Part shown: positions 16,126-24,395 of the stretch, one piece after another
Numbering within the stretch: position 1 is the stretch's first letter
How the letters are laid out: every line of letters begins with the position of its first letter
NCBI GenBank assembly: GCA_910578815.1
Contig: CAJTSE010000001.1
Coordinates: forward strand, 62,001-126,000
Direction: 5' to 3'
Source of the DNA: an uncultured Acetatifactor sp.
GTDB lineage: Bacteria > Bacillota > Clostridia > Lachnospirales > Lachnospiraceae
DNA: 64,000 bases
Made by a program: the position numbers and the translations under genes
The notes under the pieces: model-generated
Seen by the model: the letters and a program-made list of their open reading frames with translations, nothing else
The model's database searches: none
Told to the model about the DNA's origin: nothing

Positions 16126-17361
16126 TCATATGGAGTGCAGGAACAGCCCGCTGCGAAGCTTGGGTTCAAACCAAGTAGATTTCGGCGGCATAAGTTTCCC
16201 TGCATCCGCCACATCCGCCAACTCTTCGATGGAGGTTGGATACATGGAAAAGGCCGCTCTCATATCAGTATGTACTCTCCGTTCCAGCTCTTTCAGTCCT
16301 CTGATGCCTCCCACGAAATCAATCCGCTTGTCCGTCTTTGGATCCCGTATGCCCAGCACCGGCCCTAAAAGATAATCCTGCAACAGTGAAACATCCAGCC
16401 CCTTCACTGCATCCTGCGAACAAATCTCCGACTTCGCCTCCAGCCGATACCAGCTCTCATCCAAGTACATGCCGAAGGTTCCTTTCTCTTCTGGTCGATA
16501 AGGCTCCTTCCCCAGCTTTGTCACCAGAAAATTCTCTGATACCTGCCTCAAAAAGCTCTCACGCTCCAATCCGTTCAAATCCCTCACTACCCGGTTATAA
16601 TCCATGATGCGAAGCTCTTCCGCCTGAAACAGTACTGCCAAAAAGAAATTAAATTCTTCTTCCCCGGTATATCCGGGATGCTCTTCCCTGCGCTTTAATC
16701 CCACTTTTACCGCAGAAGCGCAGCGATGATGACCGTCCGCAATATAGATTGCCCGGATCTTAGCAAATTCATCATAAATCGTTTCGATGCTTTCCTCATC
16801 CTCAATCACCCATACCCGGTGAGTAATGCCGTCCTCCGACACAAAATCACAGGCTGCCGGTCTTTCCTTCACCTCTTTGATTATTCCTCCCAGCGCCTCG
16901 TTTTTGCGGTAGGTCAGGAAAATAGGGCCTGTCTGCATATTACAGGAATCTACATGCCGGATACGGTCCTGCTCCTTGTCCGCTCTGGTGTTTTCATGCT
17001 TTTTGATCGTATTATCCAGATAATCGTCTATAGCGGCACAGGCCACAATTCCTGTCTGGCTCCTGCCGTCCATCACCTGCTCGTAAAGATAATAACAGGG
17101 CGTTTCATCCTGCACAAAACTTCCCTCCGCGATCCGCTTCCGCAAAAGCTCTGCCGCCCTTTCATAAACCGCCGGAGCGTATGTGTCCACACTGTCGTCA
17201 AATCCAGTCTCTGCCCGATCAATGGCAAGAAAGGAATCCGGATTTTTACGCACCTCTTCACACGCCTCCCTGCGGTTATACACATCATAGGGCAGCGCCG
17301 CAATCCTGCTCTCTAATCCCGGCGCAGGCCGGTATGCGGCAAAGGGTCTGATTTCAGCCAT
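16126..17361 (-). CDS. DUF1015 family protein
   Basis: A 411-residue cytoplasmic protein starting IRPFAAYRP and LPYDVYNRREA, the hallmark of DUF1015 (COG4198). It has the conserved IYIADGHHRCASAVK near residue 210 and NPDSFLAIDRAE near 40. The biochemical function is not established to my knowledge. The DGHHR motif resembles the active-site motif of ParB/SerK-like nucleotide-using enzymes, and the family is often noted near serine-synthesis genes; here serA and serC lie about 5 kb away on the same strand. A role in serine or phosphoserine metabolism is therefore an inference. GGAGG lies 7 nt before the ATG. Confidence 0.88.
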   Translation of the reverse strand: MAEIRPFAAYRPAPGLESRIAALPYDVYNRREACEEVRKNPDSFLAIDRAETGFDDSVDTYAPAVYERAAELLRKRIAEGSFVQDETPCYYLYEQVMDGRSQTGIVACAAIDDYLDNTIKKHENTRADKEQDRIRHVDSCNMQTGPIFLTYRKNEALGGIIKEVKERPAACDFVSEDGITHRVWVIEDEESIETIYDEFAKIRAIYIADGHHRCASAVKVGLKRREEHPGYTGEEEFNFFLAVLFQAEELRIMDYNRVVRDLNGLERESFLRQVSENFLVTKLGKEPYRPEEKGTFGMYLDESWYRLEAKSEICSQDAVKGLDVSLLQDYLLGPVLGIRDPKTDKRIDFVGGIRGLKELERRVHTDMRAAFSMYPTSIEELADVADAGKLMPPKSTWFEPKLRSGLFLHSI

Positions 17362-17579
17362 ATCATTTCCTCCGAATCTTTTTAAGACTATACATCCATA
17401 TTAAAAAGTGCTATACTCAAAAAGAAAACAACGAAAGAATCTTTGAGCGCAAAGCGCGACAGACGCCCGGCGGCCGGATTCTTGAGTGCATTATACCATA
17501 TCTTCAGACAGAAGGAAATGAGAAGATTGAAAATTAAAATTGTCATGCGCAGGTAAGCGGCGCGGAAATGGAGTGAAAA

Positions 17580-17864
17580 ATGACGGAGGAAAACAAAGAG
17601 CTTTTACAGCGAATCAACGCATATGCCGAAAACGTACTGGGTGAGATCGACCCGCAGAAGGTGCCCGTCTCCGCACAGCTGGAAAAGCTAAAACCCATCC
17701 TGACCGAAATTGCACAGGAAAAGAATATTTCGCTGGAGGATATGTTCATTCTTTACATGGACCTGCAGACGGAAGGCTCCCTGGCCTCCCAGAAAAAGCT
17801 AGAGGACAGCCTTCAGGATTTAAACGACGGCCCGGACGGCGGTATGCCGCTGCTGTTTCGGTAG
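17580..17864 (+). CDS. Small conserved hypothetical protein
   Basis: A 94-residue, acidic, soluble, mostly helical protein (MTEENKELLQRINAYAENVLGEIDPQKVPVSA at the start would fold as a helix). No known domain is recognised. GGAGTG lies 6 nt before the ATG, codon use looks normal, and the frame is a lone plus-strand gene divergent from DUF1015, which supports a real gene. The 218-nt upstream spacer holds an AAGAATC/GATTCTT inverted repeat around a G/C-rich core (17436-17485) and GATTGAAAATT...ATTGTCAT, which resembles part of module C. Confidence 0.65.
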   Translation: MTEENKELLQRINAYAENVLGEIDPQKVPVSAQLEKLKPILTEIAQEKNISLEDMFILYMDLQTEGSLASQKKLEDSLQDLNDGPDGGMPLLFR

Positions 17865-17978
17865 ACTGATGCCTGAAACTGCCGGGGCCGTCTTTTGAGT
17901 TAATGCGAAACCGGCGGTTACATTTCTTCGTCCAATACATCTTTTTATTTTCAGCCGCCTCTGTCAAAAATCCATCAT

Positions 17979-18022
17979 AAAACAGGAATCTCCATAGGCT
18001 GCCCTATCTTGATTCCTGTTTT
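17979..18022. terminator. Bidirectional terminator-like hairpin
   Basis: A perfect 12-bp stem AAAACAGGAATC (17979-17990) / GATTCCTGTTTT (18011-18022) with a 20-nt loop lies between two convergent genes. T-runs at the stem ends on both strands suit termination in both directions. Confidence 0.75.
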
Positions 18023-18064
18023 AATTGACCTGTTGTTTATTATTCTGTTTTTTCCCGGTCTGAG

Positions 18065-20350
18065 CTACTTTCTTTCATCCAGATAAATCTGTACCCTGTT
18101 GTTTAAAACCTCTGCCGCCTGCTCCGCTGTCTTATCCCCGGCAAAATATGGCGCCAGCTCTTCCGAAAGGATACTTTCGATTTCCTGAACACGCCAGTTA
18201 TTCGGTCTTGCATTCTCCAGCAGGAAATTCACCTGCTCTGCCTGTTTCTCCGTAATACCTCCCGATTCGCCGCCCTGCCAGTATTTCGTCAGCTGGCGGA
18301 AGGAATTCAGGTTTACGGGAAGATAAGAAATAATATATGTTATACCCAACCCTGTCATTGGCTTATCGCCTAAATTTCTGCTCTGTTCATTCTCCGACAG
18401 CAGGAAACGGAAAAATTCTGCAATTCCCTCCATACAGCTGCTGGCGCTGTTTACATACAGATAGCGGCTCTGGGCATAAATCCCTGCGCCCTCTGATCTT
18501 GGATAGCCCAGGAGCGCCGCCTTGCCCGCAAAAGCCCTATCCAGTGCATACAGAGAATTCTCGCCGTAAAAATAGGAGTAAGCGGCCACAGCCTTTCCCG
18601 ATTGCAGCATTTCATTTTCTGTTTCTGCACGGGCGCTCCCTTTGAGATCCTGATATTGATAGGCAAACTCCAGCAGATCAAGAAAGGGCTTCTCCGTCAG
18701 ATGGCTCTCCCCCTTTTCCCAGTCAATATAAGCCGTATTGTCATTGTCATACAGCCCGTACTGCAGTACAATGTCCAGGCCGCTGCAGCCATACTGCAGA
18801 ATCTCCGCCTCCGACGCTTTTACCGCCTCCATCAGCTCCGGCAGCGTCCACGCTGTCCGTCCATTGGTAAAATCCTCCGAATAGGCGGCAAAGTGCATCA
18901 TAAAATCATAAGGCATTCCATACAAGATCCCGTTGTACCGTCCCCCTTCAAAGGCTGCCGCCAGATACTGACTCTCGTCTTCAATTATCCCGTCAAGACC
19001 GGCCAGATAACCGTTTTCAAGATACGGCGATACATCCCACAAAAGATAGCCGGACAGAATATCCGGCCCCTTTCCGGTTACCATCTCCATCCGCAGCCGT
19101 TCTCCGCACGCGATCCAGCTCTCATTTTCATTCGGTGCAGTCAGCGTAATATGATATTTGTCGTTTTGTCTGTTAAACCGGCTGACAGCTCTCAGCATGG
19201 CTCCCGGACCGCCCTCATGAAAAGCAAAGACAATTTCCTGCCGGTCCTGCCGCTCTGCCTGTGTTCCCTTGGCTGCGCGTACCAGGCAGTCCCCACCGTC
19301 CAATTTTCCATATAAAAGAATACTTCCGTCCCCCTGCTCCTTTATATCGTAAATCTCGCTGAAGGGATAATCACACAGGCCAAAATCACAAAGGAGCTCC
19401 CTTTCTGCTCCCTGCAGCTGCCACAGCTCGGTTTTAGATGCCAGATAAATCCTCCCGTCTCCGCCCATCTCAAGCACAGCGTCCAAACCACAAACCGTAT
19501 TTTCTACCTCGGCCACGACATTCCCGGAAAGATCACAGACCACTGTTTTGCTGTCATCCCTGCCATACCAGTACACATTTTCCTCCGCCGCATCGGTAAT
19601 AACACCCTGCATTTTCAGAAGATTGTAAGTCTTTGCTTCCTGCTCTGCCTCCATGCTTCGATTCAGAGAGAACATTTTGTCCCCGTATTCCTGAAAGACA
19701 TAAAAATTTCCCGCGCGTCCAACCATAAAAGTATAATTGCCATAGTCTGACTGAACAGCCTCCGGAAAGGCGCCCAGAATTTCCTCTATATTTCCGCTCC
19801 CGTCACAGGCCGCAAGATACCGTATGCCATCTTCATCTGAAATTTCACAAAAAGCCAGCACTCCCTGAGAATAATAGAACTTCCCTACGCTATACTCTCT
19901 GTCTCCTTCGCTGTATACGCATGGAACGGCTGCCAGCGTCCAGCTGTCATAAGGAGGCTCCAGCTTCTGGATATAATGCCCCTGCCTTGTATTACTCTCA
20001 GAATCCATTACATTTACTTCACGATAAAGAGTTCCGGCCGCTGTCAGACAAAATGAGAAGGGAATCACTTTCATTCCCTCCCCCTTCAGCTCTGCCAGCC
20101 CCAGCTCCGGATTTAGCAGATCCACCTCTTCCAGGATATAAGAGCCCTTCCTTTCCTCCTGCTCATCCTTCTCCGCAGCGGAAGGTATCCCGCTCTCAGT
20201 CGAAGGATTCTGCATACTATCCGCCCCACCGGGCGTCTGCATCCCTTCCGTTCCGTCCGCCGCCGGCTGTTCAGGGTTGCCGCCACAGCCGGTCATACAA
20301 AGCAATAGCACTGTCAAAATTGAAACTGCTCTTTTAAATCCTGCTGACAT
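18065..20350 (-). CDS. Lipoprotein with C-terminal family 1 solute-binding domain
   Basis: A 761-residue exported lipoprotein. The signal peptide (KRAVSILTVLLLCMTGCGG) ends in a lipobox-like MTGC with Cys near 22. A linker rich in P, G, S and E follows. Residues about 70-370 look like a beta-propeller (repeats such as RAGNFYVFQEYGDKMFSLNRS and GGDGRIYLASKTELWQL). Residues about 375-760 resemble an extracellular sugar-binding domain (FNRQNDKYHITLT, KGPDILSGYLLWDVSPYLENGYLAGLD). No ABC permease is adjacent, so it is an orphan binding or sensing protein. ATG 20350 has GGGAGG upstream; the longer open frame adds a non-signal-like N-terminus. Confidence 0.82.
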   Translation of the reverse strand: MSAGFKRAVSILTVLLLCMTGCGGNPEQPAADGTEGMQTPGGADSMQNPSTESGIPSAAEKDEQEERKGSYILEEVDLLNPELGLAELKGEGMKVIPFSFCLTAAGTLYREVNVMDSESNTRQGHYIQKLEPPYDSWTLAAVPCVYSEGDREYSVGKFYYSQGVLAFCEISDEDGIRYLAACDGSGNIEEILGAFPEAVQSDYGNYTFMVGRAGNFYVFQEYGDKMFSLNRSMEAEQEAKTYNLLKMQGVITDAAEENVYWYGRDDSKTVVCDLSGNVVAEVENTVCGLDAVLEMGGDGRIYLASKTELWQLQGAERELLCDFGLCDYPFSEIYDIKEQGDGSILLYGKLDGGDCLVRAAKGTQAERQDRQEIVFAFHEGGPGAMLRAVSRFNRQNDKYHITLTAPNENESWIACGERLRMEMVTGKGPDILSGYLLWDVSPYLENGYLAGLDGIIEDESQYLAAAFEGGRYNGILYGMPYDFMMHFAAYSEDFTNGRTAWTLPELMEAVKASEAEILQYGCSGLDIVLQYGLYDNDNTAYIDWEKGESHLTEKPFLDLLEFAYQYQDLKGSARAETENEMLQSGKAVAAYSYFYGENSLYALDRAFAGKAALLGYPRSEGAGIYAQSRYLYVNSASSCMEGIAEFFRFLLSENEQSRNLGDKPMTGLGITYIISYLPVNLNSFRQLTKYWQGGESGGITEKQAEQVNFLLENARPNNWRVQEIESILSEELAPYFAGDKTAEQAAEVLNNRVQIYLDERK

Positions 20351-20378
20351 CCTTATTATCCTCCCGCCACTTATATTA

Positions 20379-20708
20379 TCAGCAGTCACCTTTTCCACAT
20401 GCCGAATGTCTTTGAATCGTATGAGGGTTTCTATATTCAACCTTTAGGCAGCCGCATCTCCATACCTCTCTTAGAGAAATTAAAGTAACCTTACAACTCT
20501 TTACCGTAACATTACCATTATTGTCTGAAATATAATAAGGATGAATTCCCATGTCCTGCCCCTGATATTCATTTATACCCATATAAGAGAATTCGCACTT
20601 ATGCTCCGGCGGTACCACTTCACCCGCCGCTGCTGATGTAATGCTTGTTCCACACAGCATTATACATGCCATTCCAACAGCTGCCAATTTCTTTAACTTT
20701 TTTTTCAT
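20379..20708 (-). CDS. Small secreted Cys-containing protein
   Basis: A 109-residue protein with a clear signal peptide (KKKLKKLAAVGMACIMLCG, cleavage probably after SAAA). The mature part has six cysteines (HKCEF, SCKV, RCGCLK, SACGKGDC), which suggests disulfides or metal binding. No family is recognised. GGAGGG lies 7 nt before the ATG and a consensus promoter lies upstream, so it has its own transcript. It precedes the lipoprotein gene by 28 nt on the same strand and may be co-transcribed with it, so the two could act together at the cell surface (inference). Confidence 0.7.
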   Translation of the reverse strand: MKKKLKKLAAVGMACIMLCGTSITSAAAGEVVPPEHKCEFSYMGINEYQGQDMGIHPYYISDNNGNVTVKSCKVTLISLREVWRCGCLKVEYRNPHTIQRHSACGKGDC

Positions 20709-20760
20709 TTCATATCCCTCCTTCAAAAATTAATATCACAAATTATTATTTGCAATTATT

Positions 20761-20789
20761 ATATTATCAGATTTTTCAGCCATTGTCAA
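20761..20789 (-). promoter_or_regulatory. Strong sigma-A promoter for the small secreted protein
   Basis: Minus strand TTGACA (20784-20789), 17-nt spacer, TAATAT (20761-20766). The -35 box is an exact consensus match. Confidence 0.85.
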
Positions 20790-20833
20790 TGGTTTTTGTT
20801 TTATTAATAGCCCGCAAGCCTTAATCTTGAATC

Positions 20834-20874
20834 AAAAAAATGCTAAGCCACAGGTTTTGAGCTTTGGCTTGGCA
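20834..20874 (-). terminator. Rho-independent terminator after the kinase-like gene
   Basis: On the minus strand TGCCAAGCCA pairs with TGGCTTAGCA (one mismatch, 14-nt loop), followed by a seven-T run (20834-20840 read in reverse). It separates the phosphotransferase gene from the next promoter. Confidence 0.8.
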
Positions 20875-20936
20875 CCATATTTTAATGCTTCACTCCGAAA
20901 AACAAAGTATCATGCTTTGTCAAAATTCTTTTGCAA

Positions 20937-21899
20937 TCATCCCGCATGGATCAAATAAAAATCATCCGCAAACAGTCTTTCTCCCGCGCTGAAGGGTTCA
21001 AAGCTCTCCCGGCACCACCGTTCCATTCTGCCTGCAAACCAATCCTGCTTACTCCATTGTTCAAAATGAATGGTGATACCTCCCAGTATCGTCAGAACAA
21101 AACAGGCGTCAAGCGCCCTGTAATCGAATACCCCTCCCGCATTTCTGTATCCTTCTGCAATTATCTGCCGACAGCGCAACCCGCTTATATTTCCGAATAA
21201 GGTTGCAAGATCAAACATTGGATGCCCCATTCCGAAAAGCGAAAAATCAATGGCCGCAAGACCGGATTTTGTAAGCAGAATATTTGAAAGCGACAAGTCC
21301 GCATGCAGCATTTGAAAACCATTATGCAGCTTTCTTAAATATGCTCCGACCGCATCACAGGCACGCTGCATTGTTTTAAAATATGCAGAATTCAATTCGC
21401 TGCCGGCCTGCCGCTCCCCAATCTTTTCCTTGATTCGCTCACACTGCTTCTCGTCATAGGATATTGCAGGCGAACCATGAAATCCCTTTGCACACCTGTG
21501 TAAATCTGCGGTCAAAGCGCCGATTTGATAACAATACTCGTCACTCCATTCAACCTTGTCCAGAGACACTCCTTCAATCCACCTGAATACCGTAGCTGTT
21601 ATCCCGCTGTTTAGTCTGGTTATCCACTCACCGCTGCGGTTTTCAACGGGCTCCCGGATGATCAGCCCCTGCTTTTTCAAATATGCCAGAAACCTGAGCT
21701 CTGTTTCATAAACCGCCATGCGGTCCGCCCCTTCATAGATAAACTGGGTCTGAAATCCCTCCACCGGCTCATGGATCTGCAGCAAATAATCTGTTCCCAC
21801 GCGAAAGGTAATATTTTCGTTATGCCGCAGAAAAATCACTTCTGAATTCGGATCAATATTGTAATGAGATAATGCTTCTTTTATATATTTGTCTTCCAT
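20937..21899 (-). CDS. Aminoglycoside-phosphotransferase-like (APH/ChoK) kinase
   Basis: A 320-residue protein-kinase-fold small-molecule kinase. The catalytic motif HADLSLSNIL (H-x-D-x4-N) is near residue 215 and the metal-binding AIDFSLFGMGHPMFDLA near 230. The N-lobe has FLRHNENITFRV, like homoserine kinase II and choline kinases. The substrate is unknown; APH-fold proteins phosphorylate aminoglycosides, homoserine, choline or sugars, and resistance should not be assumed. GGGGAAGGG precedes the ATG at 21899. It is downstream of serA across a hairpin-filled spacer. Confidence 0.82.
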   Translation of the reverse strand: MEDKYIKEALSHYNIDPNSEVIFLRHNENITFRVGTDYLLQIHEPVEGFQTQFIYEGADRMAVYETELRFLAYLKKQGLIIREPVENRSGEWITRLNSGITATVFRWIEGVSLDKVEWSDEYCYQIGALTADLHRCAKGFHGSPAISYDEKQCERIKEKIGERQAGSELNSAYFKTMQRACDAVGAYLRKLHNGFQMLHADLSLSNILLTKSGLAAIDFSLFGMGHPMFDLATLFGNISGLRCRQIIAEGYRNAGGVFDYRALDACFVLTILGGITIHFEQWSKQDWFAGRMERWCRESFEPFSAGERLFADDFYLIHAG

Positions 21900-21932
21900 A
21901 CAGCCCTTCCCCGCCAAGTCTGCGATTTCCAT

Positions 21933-22029
21933 GGAGAATCCGTTTACGGATTCTCCTGCGCAAAGAAGCTCTGCTCTGCAGAGCGTGAAATCACTTGGCG
22001 AGGAACGAGCTTAGTGATTTCCTTCACGC
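21933..22029 (-). repeat. Three-hairpin spacer between serA and the kinase gene
   Basis: Read on the minus strand after the serA stop there is a stem GCGTGAAGGAAATCACT / AGTGATTTCACGC (22013-22029 with 21983-21995), a GCTCTGC/GCAGAGC stem (21968-21984), then a perfect 10-bp stem GGAGAATCCG-TTTA-CGGATTCTCC (21933-21956). The order (long stem just after a stop, then a short stem with a 4-nt loop) is that of the module A spacers, although the sequence differs. Confidence 0.55.
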
Positions 22030-22030
22030 T

Positions 22031-23194
22031 TCATACTACAATTCTCACCCGGAACACACCCTCGATCTTCTCCAGCGCCGCAATGATTTCCGGCGTCGGC
22101 CTGCTCTCTACATCCAACAGAGTATAGGCCACGTCCCCTCTGGATTTGTTCGTCATATCGCTGATATTGATGCCGGCCCTGCCGAACTCGGCGGTGAACT
22201 GGGTAATCATGTTGGCAATATTTTTATGGAATACAGCTACCCGTCCTGCCTTTGTACAGACGCCCATATCGCAGGCAGGATAGTTCACGCTGTTACGGAT
22301 ATTGCCATTCTCCAGATAATCCATAATCTCATCCACTGCCATAACCGCACAGTTATCCTCAGATTCCTCGGTGCTGGCCCCCAAATGGGGAATGACGATA
22401 CAGCCCTTCTGCCCTGCCGTAGTGGCATTGGGAAAGTCTGACACATAGCGGGCGATCTTACCAGAGGCCAGAGCTTCCAGCACATCCTTTTCATTAGCCA
22501 GCAAATCCCTTGCAAAGTTCAACAGCACCACGCCCTCTTTCATCTTGGCAATGGAAACGGCATTAATCATGCCCTTTGTGGAATCCAAAAGAGGCACATG
22601 GATGGTAATATAATCACAGTCCGCATAAATATCATCCACATTCAATACATGTTTTACGGAACGGCTTAAGCTCCAGGCCGCATTTACGGAAAGATAAGGA
22701 TCATAGCCGTACACATCCATTCCCAAAGCGACAGCCGCGTTTGCAACCTTGACGCCGATGGCGCCCAGGCCGATTACGCCCAGCTTCTTGCCCATAATTT
22801 CCGTTCCGGCAAAGTTCTTCTTTTCCTTCTCCGCCGCCTTGGCTATATCCGCGTTATCCGCGGAGGCCTTCACCCAGTCGATGCCTCCGATTACGTCCCT
22901 GGCCGCCAGCAGCATTCCCGCCAAAACCAGCTCCTTGACGCCGTTGGCGTTGGCGCCGGGGGTATTGAATACTACCACACCTTTTTCCGCGCATTTGTCC
23001 AAAGGAATATTATTGACTCCCGCTCCGGCTCTGGCTACGGCCAACAGCCCTTTTGGCAGTTCCATCTCGTGCATGGATGCACTTCTTACCAGCACGCCGT
23101 CCGCCTCGTTAATATCGGCAGTAATCTGGTACTGTTCACTGAAATTCTTTAATCCCACATCTGCAATGGGATTAAGACAGTTAATCTTATACAT
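22031..23194 (-). CDS. serA: D-3-phosphoglycerate dehydrogenase
   Basis: Oxidises 3-phosphoglycerate to 3-phosphohydroxypyruvate with NAD, the first step of serine synthesis. The NAD-binding motif GVIGLGAIGVKVANAA is near residue 140, with catalytic-loop sequence NFARDLL near 220 and HLGASTEESEDN near 265. The C-terminal ACT domain (about 320-387) probably binds serine for feedback. ATG 23194 has GGGAGG upstream; the open frame extends 12 codons further into serC. It starts 16 nt after the serC stop, so serC-serA form an operon. Confidence 0.95.
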   Translation of the reverse strand: MYKINCLNPIADVGLKNFSEQYQITADINEADGVLVRSASMHEMELPKGLLAVARAGAGVNNIPLDKCAEKGVVVFNTPGANANGVKELVLAGMLLAARDVIGGIDWVKASADNADIAKAAEKEKKNFAGTEIMGKKLGVIGLGAIGVKVANAAVALGMDVYGYDPYLSVNAAWSLSRSVKHVLNVDDIYADCDYITIHVPLLDSTKGMINAVSIAKMKEGVVLLNFARDLLANEKDVLEALASGKIARYVSDFPNATTAGQKGCIVIPHLGASTEESEDNCAVMAVDEIMDYLENGNIRNSVNYPACDMGVCTKAGRVAVFHKNIANMITQFTAEFGRAGINISDMTNKSRGDVAYTLLDVESRPTPEIIAALEKIEGVFRVRIVV

Positions 23195-23210
23195 TTGTCC
23201 CTTTCCTCCC

Positions 23211-24293
23211 TTATGCGTTCTGCGCTTCAAACTCCTTCATAAATGCCACCAGCTTTTCCACACCCTCTATAGGCATGGCATTATAAATGCTGGCCCGCAT
23301 ACCACCAACGGTCCTGTGACCCTTTAAGTTCACAAATCCGGCCGCCGCAGCCTCCTTCACAAATTTTGCATCCAGCTCTTCGTCACCGGTAACAAAAGGC
23401 ACATTCATCAGGGAACGGTCCTCCTTACGCACGGTCCCCTTAAAAAGCCTGCTCTCGTCCAGATAGTCATAAAGTATTTTTGCCTTCTTCTCATTGTATT
23501 CCTTCATCGCCGAAAGCCCGCCTTTAGCCTTAAGCCATTTGAATACCTTGCCACAGATATAGATTCCGTAAGCGGGAGGCGTATTGTACAGAGAAGCATT
23601 ATCCGCATGGATCTTATACTTTAACATGGTCGGGGTGCCAGGCAGCACGTCCTCCGTAATCAGATCCTCTCTGATGATGGCAATGACAACTCCTGCAGGG
23701 CCGATGTTCTTCTGCACGCCGCCGTAAATCACGCCGTATTTGCTTACATCCACCGGCTCGGATAAAAAGCAGCTGGACACATCTGCCACCAGGGGTTTGC
23801 CCTTGGTGTTGGGCAGGGTCTTATACTTGGTTCCATAGATGGTATTATTTTCACAGATATAAACATAATCCGCATCCTCACTGATGGGAAGATCAGAACA
23901 GTCCGGTATGTAAGAAAAAGTTTTATCCTCAGAAGAAGCAATTTTGTTCGCCTTACCATAAATGCAGGCTTCCTGATAGGCCTTCTTCGCCCACTGTCCG
24001 GTGACAATATAGTCCGCCACTCTATTTTTCATCAGATTCATGGGAATCATGGCAAACTGCTGGCTTGCACCGCCCTGCAGAAAAAGCACCTTATAATTGT
24101 CGGGGATATTCATAAGCTCCCTCAAGTCCGCCTCGGATTCTTGAATGATGGTTTCATAGGCCTTGGACCTGTGGCTCATCTCCATCACGGACATTCCCGT
24201 ACCCTTATAATCAAGCATTTCCTCTGCCGCCTCACGCAGCACCTCTTCCGGCAGCACCGCAGGCCCCGCGGAAAAATTGTAGACTCTGGACAT
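23211..24293 (-). CDS. serC: Phosphoserine aminotransferase
   Basis: A PLP enzyme that converts 3-phosphohydroxypyruvate and glutamate to phosphoserine. The N-terminus YNFSAGPAVLPEEVL and LFLQGGASQQFAMIPMN (about 68-84) are typical, and the PLP lysine lies in GGVQKNIGPAG near 197. Its 360 residues are a normal length. It is the first gene of serC-serA, with AGGAGG before the ATG and a good promoter. No phosphoserine phosphatase gene (serB) was seen. Confidence 0.96.
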   Translation of the reverse strand: MSRVYNFSAGPAVLPEEVLREAAEEMLDYKGTGMSVMEMSHRSKAYETIIQESEADLRELMNIPDNYKVLFLQGGASQQFAMIPMNLMKNRVADYIVTGQWAKKAYQEACIYGKANKIASSEDKTFSYIPDCSDLPISEDADYVYICENNTIYGTKYKTLPNTKGKPLVADVSSCFLSEPVDVSKYGVIYGGVQKNIGPAGVVIAIIREDLITEDVLPGTPTMLKYKIHADNASLYNTPPAYGIYICGKVFKWLKAKGGLSAMKEYNEKKAKILYDYLDESRLFKGTVRKEDRSLMNVPFVTGDEELDAKFVKEAAAAGFVNLKGHRTVGGMRASIYNAMPIEGVEKLVAFMKEFEAQNA

Positions 24294-24345
24294 TTCAAGC
24301 TCCTCCTGATCTCAAATTATAATTTAATTCAAATGATTATATATA

Positions 24346-24374
24346 AGAATAATCTTTCTTGCCGCTTTAGTCAA
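24346..24374 (-). promoter_or_regulatory. Sigma-A promoter for serC-serA
   Basis: Minus strand TTGACT (24369-24374), 17-nt spacer, TATTCT (24346-24351), about 50 nt before the serC ATG. The leader is AT-rich with no riboswitch seen. Confidence 0.75.
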
Positions 24375-24395
24375 GTAAATAATTAACTTTTTAAA

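Noticed and set aside
20937..21899. Aminoglycoside resistance gene
   Set aside because: The APH fold is shared by many metabolic kinases and no specific resistance subfamily motif is seen, so only a kinase-like call is made.
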